A DNA stretch of 64,000 nucleotides from Mycolicibacterium insubricum (GCF_010731615.1 NZ_AP022618.1:4513046-4577045), one strand, 5' to 3'; positions 45,111 to 55,508 are shown, numbered from the stretch's first letter. The notes: a model not told the origin generated them from the letters alone. Numbers and translations are program-made.

Positions 45111-46112
45111 GTGAATGCCAGTGCTGCCAACCCTGCGCAGATCGACGGCCATCAGCCGCCGCTGACCGCGCCGCTGAAACTGTCCTTCGACTACACCCGT
45201 TCGGTCGGTCCGGTGCTCGGTGCGTTCTTCACCGCGCTGCGCTCACGACGCATCGTGGGCACCCGCGGTTCCGACGGCCGAGTGTTCGTCCCGCCTGCCG
45301 AGTATGACCCGGTGACCTACCAGCCGTTGACCGAGGTGGTCGAGGTGTCCCCGGTCGGCACCGTGGTGTCCTGGTCCTGGCAGTCCGAGCCGCTGGACGG
45401 CCAACCGCTGGACCGGCCGTTCGCCTGGGCGCTGATCCGTCTCGACGGAGCCGACACCGCGATGCTGCACGCCGTCGACGTCGCGGAGGGTGCACTGCGG
45501 ACCGGCGACCGGGTGCACGCGCACTGGGTGGACGCGCCGGTCGGCGCCATCACCGACATCGCCTACTTCTCACCCGGCGAGGACGCCGAGCCGGCCGCCG
45601 AGGCCGACGACCGCGACCCGGTGCGGATGCTGGTGGTGCCCTCGCACATCGAGATCGAGCACAGCGCCTCGCATCCGGAAGGGGTGTTCCTGCGTGCCTT
45701 GCAGCAGGGCAAGCTGCTCGGCGGCCGCACCAAGGTCGGCCGGGACGGCAAACCCGGGCCGGTGTACTTCCCGCCCAAGGAGGCCGACCCGGCCACCGGA
45801 ATGGAACTCGACGAGTTTGTCGAGCTGCCCGACCGCGGCACCGTCACCACGTTCGCGATCATCAACATCCCGTTCCCCGGGCAGCGGATCAAGCCGCCGT
45901 ATGTGGCGGCCTATGTGCTGCTCGACGGCGCCGATATTCCGTTCCTGCACCTGGTGACCGAGATCGACGCGGCCGAGGTCCGGATGGGCATGCGGGTGCA
46001 GGCGGTGTGGAAACCCCGCGAGGAGTGGGGCCTGGGCATCGACAACATCTCGCATTTCAAGCCCAGCGGCGAACCGGACGCCGACTACGACACATACAAG
46101 CACCACCTGTAA
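45111..46112 (+). CDS. Double DUF35 OB-fold protein (Rv3521-like)
   Basis: A 333-residue protein with two DUF35-type OB-fold halves (around residues 45-150 and 190-310; repeats such as TEVVEVSPVGTVVSWSW and EFVELPDRGTVTTFAIIN). DUF35 proteins pair with thiolase-like proteins; ChsH2 with Ltp2 is the known example in this pathway. The usual N-terminal rubredoxin-type Cys pairs are absent in both halves, replaced by segments such as GTRGSDGRVFVPPAEYDP. The start is GTG 45111 by frame and KstR-box position. It lies directly upstream of ltp4 and ltp3, so it is probably their partner subunit. Confidence 0.85.
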   Translation: MNASAANPAQIDGHQPPLTAPLKLSFDYTRSVGPVLGAFFTALRSRRIVGTRGSDGRVFVPPAEYDPVTYQPLTEVVEVSPVGTVVSWSWQSEPLDGQPLDRPFAWALIRLDGADTAMLHAVDVAEGALRTGDRVHAHWVDAPVGAITDIAYFSPGEDAEPAAEADDRDPVRMLVVPSHIEIEHSASHPEGVFLRALQQGKLLGGRTKVGRDGKPGPVYFPPKEADPATGMELDEFVELPDRGTVTTFAIINIPFPGQRIKPPYVAAYVLLDGADIPFLHLVTEIDAAEVRMGMRVQAVWKPREEWGLGIDNISHFKPSGEPDADYDTYKHHL

Positions 46113-46122
46113 GGGATCGAGA

Positions 46123-47189
46123 ATGACAACCAGTGCCCGCGACGTGGCCGTCGTCGGTTTCGCCCACGCTCCGCACGAACGCCGCACCGACGGCACCACC
46201 AACGGTGTCGAGATGCTCATGCCGTGTTTCGCCAGCCTGTTCGCCGAGTTGGGCCTGCAGCAGACCGATATCGGTTTCTGGTGTTCGGGTTCCTCGGATT
46301 ACCTTGCCGGACGGGCATTCTCGTTCATCTCGGCGATCGACTCGATCGGCGCGGTGCCGCCGATCAACGAGTCGCACGTGGAGATGGACGCCGCCTGGGC
46401 GCTGTATGAGGCTTACATCAAGATCCTGACCGGTGAGGTCGACACGGCGCTGGTATACGGCTTCGGCAAGGGCAGCGCCGGCAACCTGCGCCGGGTGCTG
46501 GCCCTGCAGACCGACCCGTATACCGTTGCGCCGCTGTGGCCGGACTCGATCTCGATGGCCGCGCTGCAGGCCCGGGCCGGGCTGGATTCGGGTTCTTGGA
46601 CCGCCGAGCAGATGGCCCAGGTGGCACTGGATTCGTTCGCGGCCTGCCCGCGGGTCGATCGGGTCGAGCCGGCCGCGACGGTCGCCGAACTGCTGGACCG
46701 CCCGCTCTACGCCGATCCGCTGCGTCGGCACGACATCGCGCCGATCACCGACGGCGCCTCGGCGATCGTGCTGGCCTCGGCCTCCCGCGCCCGCGAATTG
46801 CGGGAGAACCCGGCCTGGATCACCGGTTTCGAGCACCGCATCGAGACACCCGTCCTGGGCGCGCGGGATCTGACCACCTCGCCGTCCACGACGGCCTCGG
46901 CGCGGGCGGCCACCGGTGGGGACACCGGCTTCGACGTGGCCGAGCTGCACGCGCCGTTCAGCCATCAGCAGCTGATCCTGGCCGAGGCCATCGGCCTGGG
47001 CGCCGGCACCCGGATCAATCCGTCCGGCGGTGCGCTGGCCGCCAACCCGATGTTCTCCGCGGGCCTGGAGCGCATCGGTTTCGCCGCCCGGCACATCTTC
47101 GACGGCACCGCCGGCCGCGTCCTGGCCCATGCCACCAGCGGCCCTGCGCTGCAACAGAATCTGATTGCCGTCCTGGAAGGTGCCAACTG

Positions 47190-47190
<1 letters not shown>
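46123..47190 (+). CDS. ltp4: Ltp4, thiolase-like steroid side-chain enzyme
   Basis: A 355-residue SCP-x/thiolase-like protein: VAVVGFAHAPHERRT at the N-terminus, FWCSGSSDYLAGRAFSF near residue 50, and the C-terminal LHAPFSHQQLILAEAIGLG and INPSGGALAANPMFSAGLER motifs. The nucleophilic Cys of degradative thiolases is not evident in the expected context, as in other members of this group that act as aldolases. It is between the DUF35 gene and ltp3 (1-base overlap, TGATG). It should act in the later steps of side-chain removal; the exact reaction is not fixed. Confidence 0.9.
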
Positions 47191-48379
<1,189 letters not shown>

Positions 48380-48432
48380 TCACCCGTTTAACCAGGTGAA
48401 GCCTGCGTTATTGCGTCCCGACGGGTACAAAC

Positions 48433-48446
48433 TGTAACGTGTTCTA
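48433..48446. promoter_or_regulatory. KstR-type operator upstream of second kshA
   Basis: TGTAACGTGTTCTA fits TNNAACNNGTTNNA, 27 bases before the ATG at 48474. The other ~80 bases of the gap hold only a weak TCACC...GGTGA inverted repeat (from 48381). Confidence 0.84.
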
Positions 48447-48473
48447 GTTAGAGGGCAAGGACTGGGAGGCGTC

Positions 48474-49614
48474 ATGGCTACGGAGACCGCTGCGGGTATT
48501 CGCGATATCGACACCGGTGATCTGCCGGACCGCTACGCACGCGGCTGGCACTGCCTGGGCCCGGTGGCGTCCTTCCGGGACGGGCAGCCGCACAGCGTGC
48601 ACGCGTTCGGCACCAAGCTGGTGGTGTTCGCCGACTCGAACGGCGACCTGCAGGTGCTCGACGGCTACTGTTTACATGGGCGGCGACCTGTCCCAGGGCA
48701 CCATCAAGGGCGACGAGGTGGCCTGCCCGTTCCACGACTGGCGCTGGGGCGGCGACGGCAAGTGCAAGCTCGTCCCCTACGCCAAGCGCACCCCGCGGCT
48801 GGCCCGCACCCGCAGCTGGCACACCGACGTGCGCGGCGGGCTGCTGTTCGTCTGGCACGACCACGAGGGGAACCCGCCGCAGCCGGAGGTCCGCATCCCC
48901 GAGATGCCGGAGTACGACAGCGGCGAGTGGACCGACTGGAAGTGGAACTCGATGCTGATCGAGGGCTCCAACTGCCGCGAAATCATCGACAACGTCACCG
49001 ACATGGCGCATTTCTTCTACATCCACTTCGGGCTGCCTACGTACTTCAAGAACGTCTTCGAGGGCCACATCGCCAGCCAGTACCTGCACAACGTCGGCCG
49101 CCCCGACGTCAACGACATGGGCACTGCCTACGGTGAGGCCAGCCTGGATTCTGAGGCGTCCTACTTCGGCCCATCGTTCATGATCAACTGGCTGCACAAC
49201 ACCTACGGCACCTTCAAGGCCGAGTCGATCCTGATCAACTGCCACTATCCGGTGGATCAGAACAACTTCATGCTGCAGTGGGGCGTCATCGTGGAGAAGC
49301 CCAAGGGGCTCGACGACGCCACCACCGACAAACTGGCCACCGCGTTCACCGAGGGCGTCAGCAAGGGCTTCCTGCAGGACGTCGAGATCTGGAAGCACAA
49401 GACCCGCATCGACAATCCGCTGCTGGTCGAGGAGGACGGTGCGGTCTACCAGATGCGGCGCTGGTACCAGCAGTTCTACGTCGACGTCGCGGACGTGACG
49501 CCGGAGATGACCGACCGGTTCGAGCTCGAGGTCGACACCACCGCGGCGGTGGCCAAGTGGAACATCGAGGTCGAGGAAAACCTGGCGCAGCGCGCGGCCG
49601 AGCAGGCACAGTGA
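48474..49614 (+). pseudogene. kshA: KshA paralogue (Rv3526 position), frameshifted in the Rieske motif
   Basis: The first 66 residues (MATETAAGIRDIDTG... VLDGYC) and the part from MGGDLSQGTIKGDE onward together make a full KshA of about 380 residues, but a net 2-base loss at 48669-48677 puts them in different frames. The break is right at the first cluster ligand pair Cys66-x-His68. The local sequence TGTTTACATGGG is unusually AT-rich compared with TGCCGGCACATGGG in the intact copy at 34445, so more than a simple run error is involved. The second ligand pair (CPFHDW) and the mononuclear iron site (DNVTDMAHFFYIH) are intact. As given, no 9-alpha-hydroxylase is made from it. Confidence 0.87.
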
Positions 49615-50066
49615 CCCCCGACGTCGACCGGATCGCCCGGTCGATGGTGGCGCTGCACGGCGGTCATGACGATCACGATCACCCGCCGGCTCCCGGCGAC
49701 GCCGTGCACGACGCCCGATCATGGAGCAAGGCACCGGATTTCGCCGGCGACCCGGATCGGGCCGCGGCCGTGCACGCGGCCACCGCGGCCGACCGGCAAC
49801 GCTATCTGACCGCGGGCCTGACCCCGGTGGACTGCCGGTTCTGCCACGCGACGGTGGCGGTGCGCAAACTCGGTCCGGAATATACGGCCGTGCAGTGGAA
49901 TTCGGGCTCGACGTCGCAGTGCGCGCATTTCGCGGCCATTCGCGAACAGGGCGGCAATCCCAGCCGGGAGCGGTCCTGCCCGCGGCTGTCCGACAGCATC
50001 AAACACGCCGTCGCCGAGGGATGCCTGGAAGCGTTCTCCAGTGCGCCATCCCCCGGCGACGGGTGA
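49611..50066 (+). CDS. Conserved cysteine-containing protein (Rv3527-like)
   Basis: A 151-residue protein starting at a GTG that overlaps the kshA stop (GTGA). The N-terminal third is His/Asp-rich (LHGGHDDHDHPPAPGD). A Cys-x2-Cys pair occurs in PVDCRFCHATVAV, and two further Cys in SQCAHF and RSCPRL, spacing compatible with a metal or Fe-S site. It occupies the place of Rv3527, directly after kshA, in M. tuberculosis. No domain name can be assigned. Coupling to kshA suggests a helper for the Rieske oxygenase, for instance in cluster handling or electron transfer; this is inference. Confidence 0.75.
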   Translation: MTPDVDRIARSMVALHGGHDDHDHPPAPGDAVHDARSWSKAPDFAGDPDRAAAVHAATAADRQRYLTAGLTPVDCRFCHATVAVRKLGPEYTAVQWNSGSTSQCAHFAAIREQGGNPSRERSCPRLSDSIKHAVAEGCLEAFSSAPSPGDG

Positions 50067-50089
50067 TTGTTCTTTTGTGACAGGCGGTT

Positions 50090-50617
50090 TTACGCCAGGG
50101 CGTCGGCGACGGCCAGCGCCTGGCCGACACCACCGATGATCGACGCCACCCGGATCGCCTCGAAGATGGCGGTCTTGGACAGCCCACCCTCGCGGACGAC
50201 CGCCTCGTGGGAGGCGACGCAGTGCTCACAGCCGTTGATCGACGACACCGCCATCGACCACAGCTCGAAATCGACCTTGTCCACGCCGGGGTTGCCGATG
50301 ATGTTCATCCGCAGGCCCACCCGCTGGTCATCGTAACGACCGTCCAGGTAGCCCCGGGCGCGGTAGAACACGTTGTTCATCCCCATGATGGCGGCCGCGC
50401 CGAGAGCGGCGTTGTAGGCCTCCTCGGAGAGGATGTCCAGGGCGTCCTCGGTGATCTCCTTGATCAGCCGCGGGTTGCGCGTGGCGGCCGCAGTGGCCAC
50501 CAGCGCTCCCCACAGCTGCTGCTCGTTCAGCTCGGTCGAGCGGACGATCGAGCCGAGGTTGAGCTTGAGATCCTTGGCGTACTCGGGAAGTGCTTCCTTG
50601 AGTGCGTCGACGCTCAA
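50090..50617 (-). CDS. ahpD: AhpD, alkylhydroperoxidase
   Basis: A 175-residue protein of the AhpD family with the redox pair Cys130/Cys133 ([12 protein letters not shown]) and conserved His137. AhpD reduces oxidised AhpC, in mycobacteria with lipoamide-linked partners. It starts 3 bases after the ahpC stop, so the pair is one transcript. It is convergent with the Rv3527-like gene (23-base gap). Location inside the steroid cluster, without an adjacent oxyR, is not the usual mycobacterial arrangement I know. Confidence 0.94.
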   Translation of the reverse strand: MSVDALKEALPEYAKDLKLNLGSIVRSTELNEQQLWGALVATAAATRNPRLIKEITEDALDILSEEAYNAALGAAAIMGMNNVFYRARGYLDGRYDDQRVGLRMNIIGNPGVDKVDFELWSMAVSSINGCEHCVASHEAVVREGGLSKTAIFEAIRVASIIGGVGQALAVADALA

Positions 50618-50620
50618 GGT

Positions 50621-51208
50621 TTACACCGCCTCGTTGAGCAGCTCGCCGACGTTCAGCGTCGGGTCGCCCTTCTTCCAGTTGCAGGCACACAGCTCGTCGG
50701 ACTGCAGCGCGTCGAGCACACGGAGCACCTCGTCGACGTTGCGGCCGACCGAGCCGGCGGTCACCGACACGAACTGGATGACGTTGTTGGGGTCGATGAT
50801 GAAGGTCGCGCGGTCGGCAACACCGTCGGCGTTGAGCACACCCGTGGCCGCGACGAGCTCACGCTTGAGGTCGCTGGCCATCGGGAACGGCAGCGTCTTG
50901 AGGTCCTCGTGCTGGGCACGCCACTGGAAGTGCACGAACTCGTTGTCGATGGAGACACCGATGACCTTGGTGTCGCGGTCCTCGAAGTCGTCGTTGGCCT
51001 TACCGAAGGCGGCGATCTCGGTCGGGCAGATGAAGGTGAAGTCCTTCGGCCAGAAGAACACCACGCGCCACTTGCCGGGGTTGTCGTCGCTGGTCACGGT
51101 GGTGAAGTAGTCATCGGGCGACTGGGCGTTGACGGCGGACAGGTCGCCACCGACCACCGCGGTCATGTTGTAGGCCGGGAACTCGTCGCCGATCGTCAGC
51201 AAAGGCAT
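50621..51208 (-). CDS. ahpC: AhpC, peroxiredoxin
   Basis: A 195-residue 2-Cys peroxiredoxin. Peroxidatic Cys61 is in DFTFICPTEI, and the C-terminal pair Cys174/Cys176 is in DELCACNWKKG, as in M. tuberculosis AhpC. The start MPLLTIGDEFP (51208) was chosen by family length; the longer open frame to 51310 adds unrelated sequence. It reduces H2O2, organic peroxides and peroxynitrite in the cytosol. Here it may protect against peroxide from flavin- and P450-dependent steroid oxidation (inference). Confidence 0.95.
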   Translation of the reverse strand: MPLLTIGDEFPAYNMTAVVGGDLSAVNAQSPDDYFTTVTSDDNPGKWRVVFFWPKDFTFICPTEIAAFGKANDDFEDRDTKVIGVSIDNEFVHFQWRAQHEDLKTLPFPMASDLKRELVAATGVLNADGVADRATFIIDPNNVIQFVSVTAGSVGRNVDEVLRVLDALQSDELCACNWKKGDPTLNVGELLNEAV

Positions 51209-51274
51209 GTCACACTCTCTCACATTGGATTGAATCAAGTTTACGACTCCATTGTGCCCACAAAGCCCTGGCCG

Positions 51275-51293
51275 CGAAAGGGCCTTTCGGCCC
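51275..51293. terminator. Inverted repeat between sulfotransferase gene and ahpC
   Basis: CGAAAGG-G-CCTTTCG (51275-51289) overlaps a possible hairpin GGGCC-TTTC-GGCCC (51280-51293). It lies 14 bases after the sulfotransferase stop and about 70 before the ahpC start. A terminator is the simpler reading; an ahpC operator is the alternative. Confidence 0.45.
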
Positions 51294-51306
51294 TCTGTAA
51301 GTAAGC

Positions 51307-52459
51307 TCACAATTGGGCGAAGCGCTCCCGCACCTGCTCCACCGTCAAACCGTAGTCGGCCAGTGAATACTCATGTTTCGGTGCCCGCGGGCCGCGCCGG
51401 CTCTCGTCATGCATGTCGACCATCGCCGTTCGCGCGTCCTCGGTGAGCTCCAGCCCGAAATGCCCGTAGATACCGGCCACCGTCGCGATCGGATCCGCGA
51501 CGAACTCCCGGTAGTCGACATCGCAGAACTGCGCCGGATCGTGCCGGGCGCGCTCGGCGTTGAACAGCTCAAGGCCCCGCGACCAGGTGTCGAGGGCATC
51601 GGCGCCGATCTGCGCTCCGACGAAGCTGTTGGACCAGCCCGCGGTGGTGTGCGCCGACAGGGAACACATCGAGGCCATGATCGTCTCGGCGGGCCGGTGG
51701 CACTGGACGACGAGCGCGTCGGGGTAGGTGGCCATCAGCGCGTCGAGGGCGAACAGGTGGCTGGGATTCTTCAGCACCCAGCGCTTGCCGACGTCGTTGA
51801 GCCCGATCAGCTGCAGGTTACGGCGGTAACGGGCATAGGATTTCGTCCAGTCCCGGTCGGCCAGCCAGTGCGCATAGCTGGGCAGGTGCGCCAGCGTCTC
51901 ATAGGACACCGAGTGGAACGACTGGCGCAGCAGCTGCCAGCACTCCTCCACCTCGGCCGCGGACATGAAATGCAGGCCCAGGTATTCCGGATCGTCGTTG
52001 TGCGCCTTGGCGAATTGCTCCTCGAGACGCGAAAACCGGGTCTTCCGACCAAGTTTCCCGCGGCGGGCGCGGCTGCGGGAACTCAGCCAGCCACAGCTGA
52101 AGCCCCTGATGGGCGGGGTCCGCGGTCAACAGCCGGTGCAGCGCCGTGGTGCCGGTGCGCGGCAGCCCGGTGACGAAGATCGGCCGCTCGATCGGCACCT
52201 GCGCGTACGACGGGTTGGCCTTCCAGGAGGCCTCCGACATCAGCCGGGCCACCAGCGCATTGCGCAGGAAGAACCGGCTCATCTTGGAGCCGAGCTCGGT
52301 CAGGTCGGCGTCGCGGCGGTAGGACTCCAGCAGGACCGCCAGCGCCTCGCGGTAGTCGTCGTCATCGGACCCGAAATCATCCAGGCCGACAGCCTTGGAC
52401 GCCGAGGCGTGCAGATCCTCGACGGTCCCGACATCGGTACGGGGGGAGCTCAGGCTCAT
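51307..52459 (-). pseudogene. Sulfotransferase (Rv3529c-like), one frameshift
   Basis: The N-terminal frame contains the 5'-phosphosulfate loop PIFVTGLPRTGTTALHRLL and continues to RETWSEDPVF; the C-terminal frame begins RLEEQFAKAHNDDPEYL and includes RWVLKNPSHLFALDAL and CHRPAETIMASMCSL (3'-phosphate site). They are separated at about 52026-52031, where a CG pair appears lost from GCGCG. Restored length is about 385 residues. Such enzymes transfer sulfate from PAPS to a hydroxyl; the acceptor is unknown, perhaps a sterol-derived alcohol. The start at 52459 lies inside a 59-base tandem repeat. Confidence 0.8.
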
Positions 52460-52570
52460 TCGCTCACTCCTCCTCGCTGCTCGTTCCTCGCAGCGCATCG
52501 TCGATTCGCTGGGCTCATTCGCTCACTCCTCCTCGCTGCTCGTTCCTCGCAGCGCATCGTCGATTCGCTG
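52453..52570. repeat. Perfect 59-base tandem duplication
   Basis: Two identical 59-base copies, 52453-52511 and 52512-52570, abut each other and fill the gap between the SDR stop (52571) and the sulfotransferase ATG. Read on the minus strand, each copy has GAGGAGGAG followed by GTGAGCGAATGAGC, so ribosome site and start codon are duplicated; the upstream copy opens only a short frame of about 20 codons that ends at TGA. Confidence 0.95.
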
Positions 52571-53353
52571 TCATGCCTTGTACTCCCCGCAGTTCACGTC
52601 GAGGGTTTGCCCGGTGATCCCGCTGGACAGATCGCTGGCGAAGAACAGGATGGCCGAGGCCACCTCGTCCTCGGTGGGCAGCCGCTTGAGGTCGGAGGAG
52701 GCGGCCGTGGCGTCGTAGATCGCCTCGACCGTGGTGCCGTACTTGCCGGCCTGGTGGGCAAAGTAGCCCTGCAGCGTCTCGCCCCAGATATAGCCCGGCA
52801 CAACCGAGTTCACCCGGATCCCCTGCTCGCCGAGCTCGGAGGCCAGCGACTGGGACATGGCCAGCAACGCCGATTTGGCCATCTTGTAGGCGCCGTACTT
52901 GGGCTGCGAATGCCGGATCACCATCGAGTTCACGTTGACCACCGAGCCTTTCGTGCCGGCCAGCGCTTCGGTGAAGCCCTGGGTCAGCCGCAGCGCACCC
53001 AGCACGGTCAGCTCGATGGCGTCGCGGATGTGGTCGAAGCTGGTGACGGCCAACGGTTTCATCGAAGGCACCCGGAAGGCGTTGTTGATCAGGACGTCGA
53101 CCCGGCCGTAGGCGGCCAGCGACTGCGCCACCAAGTTGTCCACCTGATCGGCGTCGGTGATGTCGGTGCCGACGCAGACCGCCCGGCGCCCCAGCTCGGC
53201 CACCTCGGCGGCGACGGCTTCCAGCCGCTGCACGGTGCGCGCGGCCAGCACCACATCGGCCCCTGCCGCGGCGGCCCGACGTGCCAGCGTCGACCCCAGT
53301 GCGGGGCCGACCCCGCTGATCACGACGACCTTGTCGTCCAACAGTCCGCTCAT
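52571..53353 (-). CDS. Short-chain dehydrogenase/reductase (Rv3530c-like)
   Basis: A 260-residue SDR. Cofactor loop SGVGPALGSTLARRAAAAGA at residues ~12-31, NNAF in place of NNAG, Ser in NVNSMVIRHS and catalytic YGAYKMAK. It ends with the usual GQTLDVNCGEY. It occupies the Rv3530c place in the steroid cluster, five bases downstream of the DUF1214-like gene, so it should oxidise or reduce a hydroxyl/keto group of a steroid intermediate. The start MSGLLDDK (53353) is preferred over the longer open frame to 53554. Confidence 0.9.
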   Translation of the reverse strand: MSGLLDDKVVVISGVGPALGSTLARRAAAAGADVVLAARTVQRLEAVAAEVAELGRRAVCVGTDITDADQVDNLVAQSLAAYGRVDVLINNAFRVPSMKPLAVTSFDHIRDAIELTVLGALRLTQGFTEALAGTKGSVVNVNSMVIRHSQPKYGAYKMAKSALLAMSQSLASELGEQGIRVNSVVPGYIWGETLQGYFAHQAGKYGTTVEAIYDATAASSDLKRLPTEDEVASAILFFASDLSSGITGQTLDVNCGEYKA

Positions 53354-53357
53354 CGGT

Positions 53358-54482
53358 TTACCCCAGCATCCTTTCGGCGATCTGACGCTGCCGCAACGCG
53401 ATTCGCGCACGCCAGCCCTCCGGTGAAATCCGGTTCGATTGGTGGTACGGCAGCACCCGGTCCAGCTGGTCGACGTCGACCACCTCGACGGTCGGTCCGT
53501 CGTCGGCGGTGAGCTCCCGCGACAGCCGCTGCCAGCGGAACTGCAGATAGCCACGGCGATGGCCCAGCGTCTCGCACCAGTTGGTCAGGCCCGGGTCGGT
53601 GTCGGAGACGACGATGCGGACCTTGCCGTCCGGATCGGCCTGCGCCTGGGTGCCGTTGAGCGAGGTCTGGTGGTTGATGTAGTCCAGCGAGATGTACCAG
53701 AGGCTGCCGAGCTGAAAACCCAGATAAGGCGCGTCGGTGACGGGCAGGGTGATGACCATGGCCTGATCCGGCCGCAGGTCGTAGTGCCCGACCGAGGAGT
53801 ACTGGGTGGCCAGTCCGCCCGGGGTGAGCCGCGGTGCCACCATGGTGTTGACCGGCAGGTTGAGATAGAACCACTGCGGGAACATCAGCCAGGTTTTGAC
53901 CCGCTGTACCAGCTGTTTTCCGGCCACCGCGTAGCGCTTCGATCATTGCGCGGTCCAGCGGCGCCGGGGCGGTGCCCGCGGTGTCGGTGCGCTCGACGGT
54001 GATGTACCCGCGCCGCGCCGACCAGTCGTTGTAGACCTCGCGGATCAGCAACTGCGACGGCGTTTCCGGGGTGATCCGCCACTCGAAGCTGCCGTCCTCG
54101 GCGATATCGAGCTCCCGGTCATCGAACGCGGCCTGGCTGGCCGGCACCTGCGCATCGGTGTACTCGCCGCCCAGCAGCTGGAAGCTCAGATCGGTGGTCT
54201 CCCCGCGTCTGCCCCGCACGACGTACTCGTGCCCGGCGGCCACCCGGGTGCCGAAGTACAGGGTGTCCGGGTTGTCCAAGCCCATCTTGGTGAACGGCCC
54301 GGTGCCCGACTGCAGGAAGGGTAGTCGCGGTCATAGTCGAAGGCCAGGTGAATGCAGCCGGAGATGCAGCCGGCCAGATACTGCAGGCCCTCCAGCAGGT
54401 CGGCCTCGGTTTCGATGTGCGGCGCTTCGGCGACCAGGGATTCGGCCTCGGCGATGGCGTCGATCAGGGGTTGGGAAAACAT
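53358..54482 (-). pseudogene. DUF1214-type protein (Rv3531c-like), two frameshifts
   Basis: Three frames join to one protein of about 375 residues: MFSQPLIDAIAEAESL...DYDRDYP, then FLQSGTGPFTKMGLDNPDTLYFGTRV...RAMIEA, then AVAGKQLVQRVKTWLMFPQWF to the TAA at 53358. The first break (54318-54321) is one base short in a G/C run; the second (~53933-53937) lacks a CG pair. Pieces DNPDTLYFGTRVAAGHEY and YDLRPDQAMVITLPV fit the DUF1214/DUF1254 group often found next to steroid genes. Function unknown. It is divergent from the IclR regulator across a KstR box. Confidence 0.78.
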
Positions 54483-54538
54483 CGGACTCCCATGTTGTTC
54501 CAATATCCTACCGATGCGGTAGATTCTTGTACTGACAG

Positions 54539-54552
54539 TAGAACCTGTTCCA
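54539..54552. promoter_or_regulatory. KstR-type operator between Rv3531c-like gene and IclR regulator
   Basis: TAGAACCTGTTCCA fits TNNAACNNGTTNNA. It is 56 bases from the leftward ATG (54482) and 27 from the IclR ATG (54580), so the IclR gene itself may be sterol-regulated. Confidence 0.84.
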
Positions 54553-54579
54553 GTCGTCGTCAATCGCGGAGGTCCCTCG

Positions 54580-55500
54580 ATGTCGGTTGCCCAGGAGGCC
54601 GGCGGCACGCGCCGCAGCTCGCCGCCCACCGAGCGGGTCGTCGCCGTGCTGGAATTCCTCGCCGCCCACCCGAACGACCGGTTCGGTCTGTCGGAGCTGG
54701 CACGCCGGGCCGGCATCACCAAGCCCACCTGCCTCGGCATCCTGATCACACTCACCGAGGCGGGCTACCTGGTCCGCGACGACGGCGACAACGGCCGGGA
54801 CAAGACCTACCGGCTGGGGCCGGCGCTGATCGCGCTGGGGCATCGGGCCCAGGAGGCGATGCGGGTCAGTCCCGCCGCCCGTGCCGAACTGCGCTGCCTT
54901 GCCGCCGAATTCGGCACCGGCGCGGCGGTGTCCGCGGTGATCGACGACCGGATCACTGTGCTGGATCTGGTCGGGCCGCCCGGCGTCGACGTCGGCGTGT
55001 CCGTCGGCCAGTCCTACCCGTTCGCGCCGCCGGTCGGGCTGATGTTCGTGCTGTGGGACCCGGCCGCACTGCGGGCCTGGCTGGCCAAGGCACCCACCGT
55101 GCCGTTGCGCACCGACTCGGCCCGGCTGGATCTCGTCGTCGACTCCTGCCGGTCGGCCGGCTACCTGGTGGAACGGCTGACCCCGGCGGGCCGGCGACTC
55201 TATTCCCTGATGGCCGGGGTGTCCGGCACGCTGCCCGACGAGTTGGTGGCCCTGCTGGGTGAACTGGTCGCCGATATCGGCGAGCGGGTCTACCTGCCCG
55301 GCGAGGCGCCGGCTACCCGTCACGACGTCAGCGTCATCTCCGCCCCGGTCTACGACCACCACCAGCGCCAGGTGATGGTGGTGTCACTGCACATCGGGCA
55401 TGCGCTGACCGACGCCGAGATCACCGCGCGGGCCCGGGCGCTGGTGGCCACCGCGGATCGAGTGACAGCGCAGCTGGCGGGCAACAAGCCGAGCCCGTGA
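54580..55500 (+). CDS. IclR-family transcriptional regulator
   Basis: A 306-residue regulator. The N-terminal winged helix-turn-helix covers residues ~18-80 (TERVVAVLEFLAAHPNDRFGLSELARRAGITKPTCLGILITL), followed by the IclR effector domain (AAVSAVIDDRITVLDLVGPP...) to the end. The ligand is unknown. It is absent from the same place in M. tuberculosis as far as I recall, where PPE genes stand instead. The KstR box at 54539 suggests it is part of the sterol regulon, possibly controlling the adjacent Rv3531c-SDR-sulfotransferase set or hsaEFG. Confidence 0.9.
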   Translation: MSVAQEAGGTRRSSPPTERVVAVLEFLAAHPNDRFGLSELARRAGITKPTCLGILITLTEAGYLVRDDGDNGRDKTYRLGPALIALGHRAQEAMRVSPAARAELRCLAAEFGTGAAVSAVIDDRITVLDLVGPPGVDVGVSVGQSYPFAPPVGLMFVLWDPAALRAWLAKAPTVPLRTDSARLDLVVDSCRSAGYLVERLTPAGRRLYSLMAGVSGTLPDELVALLGELVADIGERVYLPGEAPATRHDVSVISAPVYDHHQRQVMVVSLHIGHALTDAEITARARALVATADRVTAQLAGNKPSP

Positions 55501-55508
55501 AACGGCGA

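Noticed and set aside
48381..48400. TCACC...GGTGA inverted repeat after ltp3 as terminator
   Set aside because: Only five base pairs with a ten-base loop; too weak to support.
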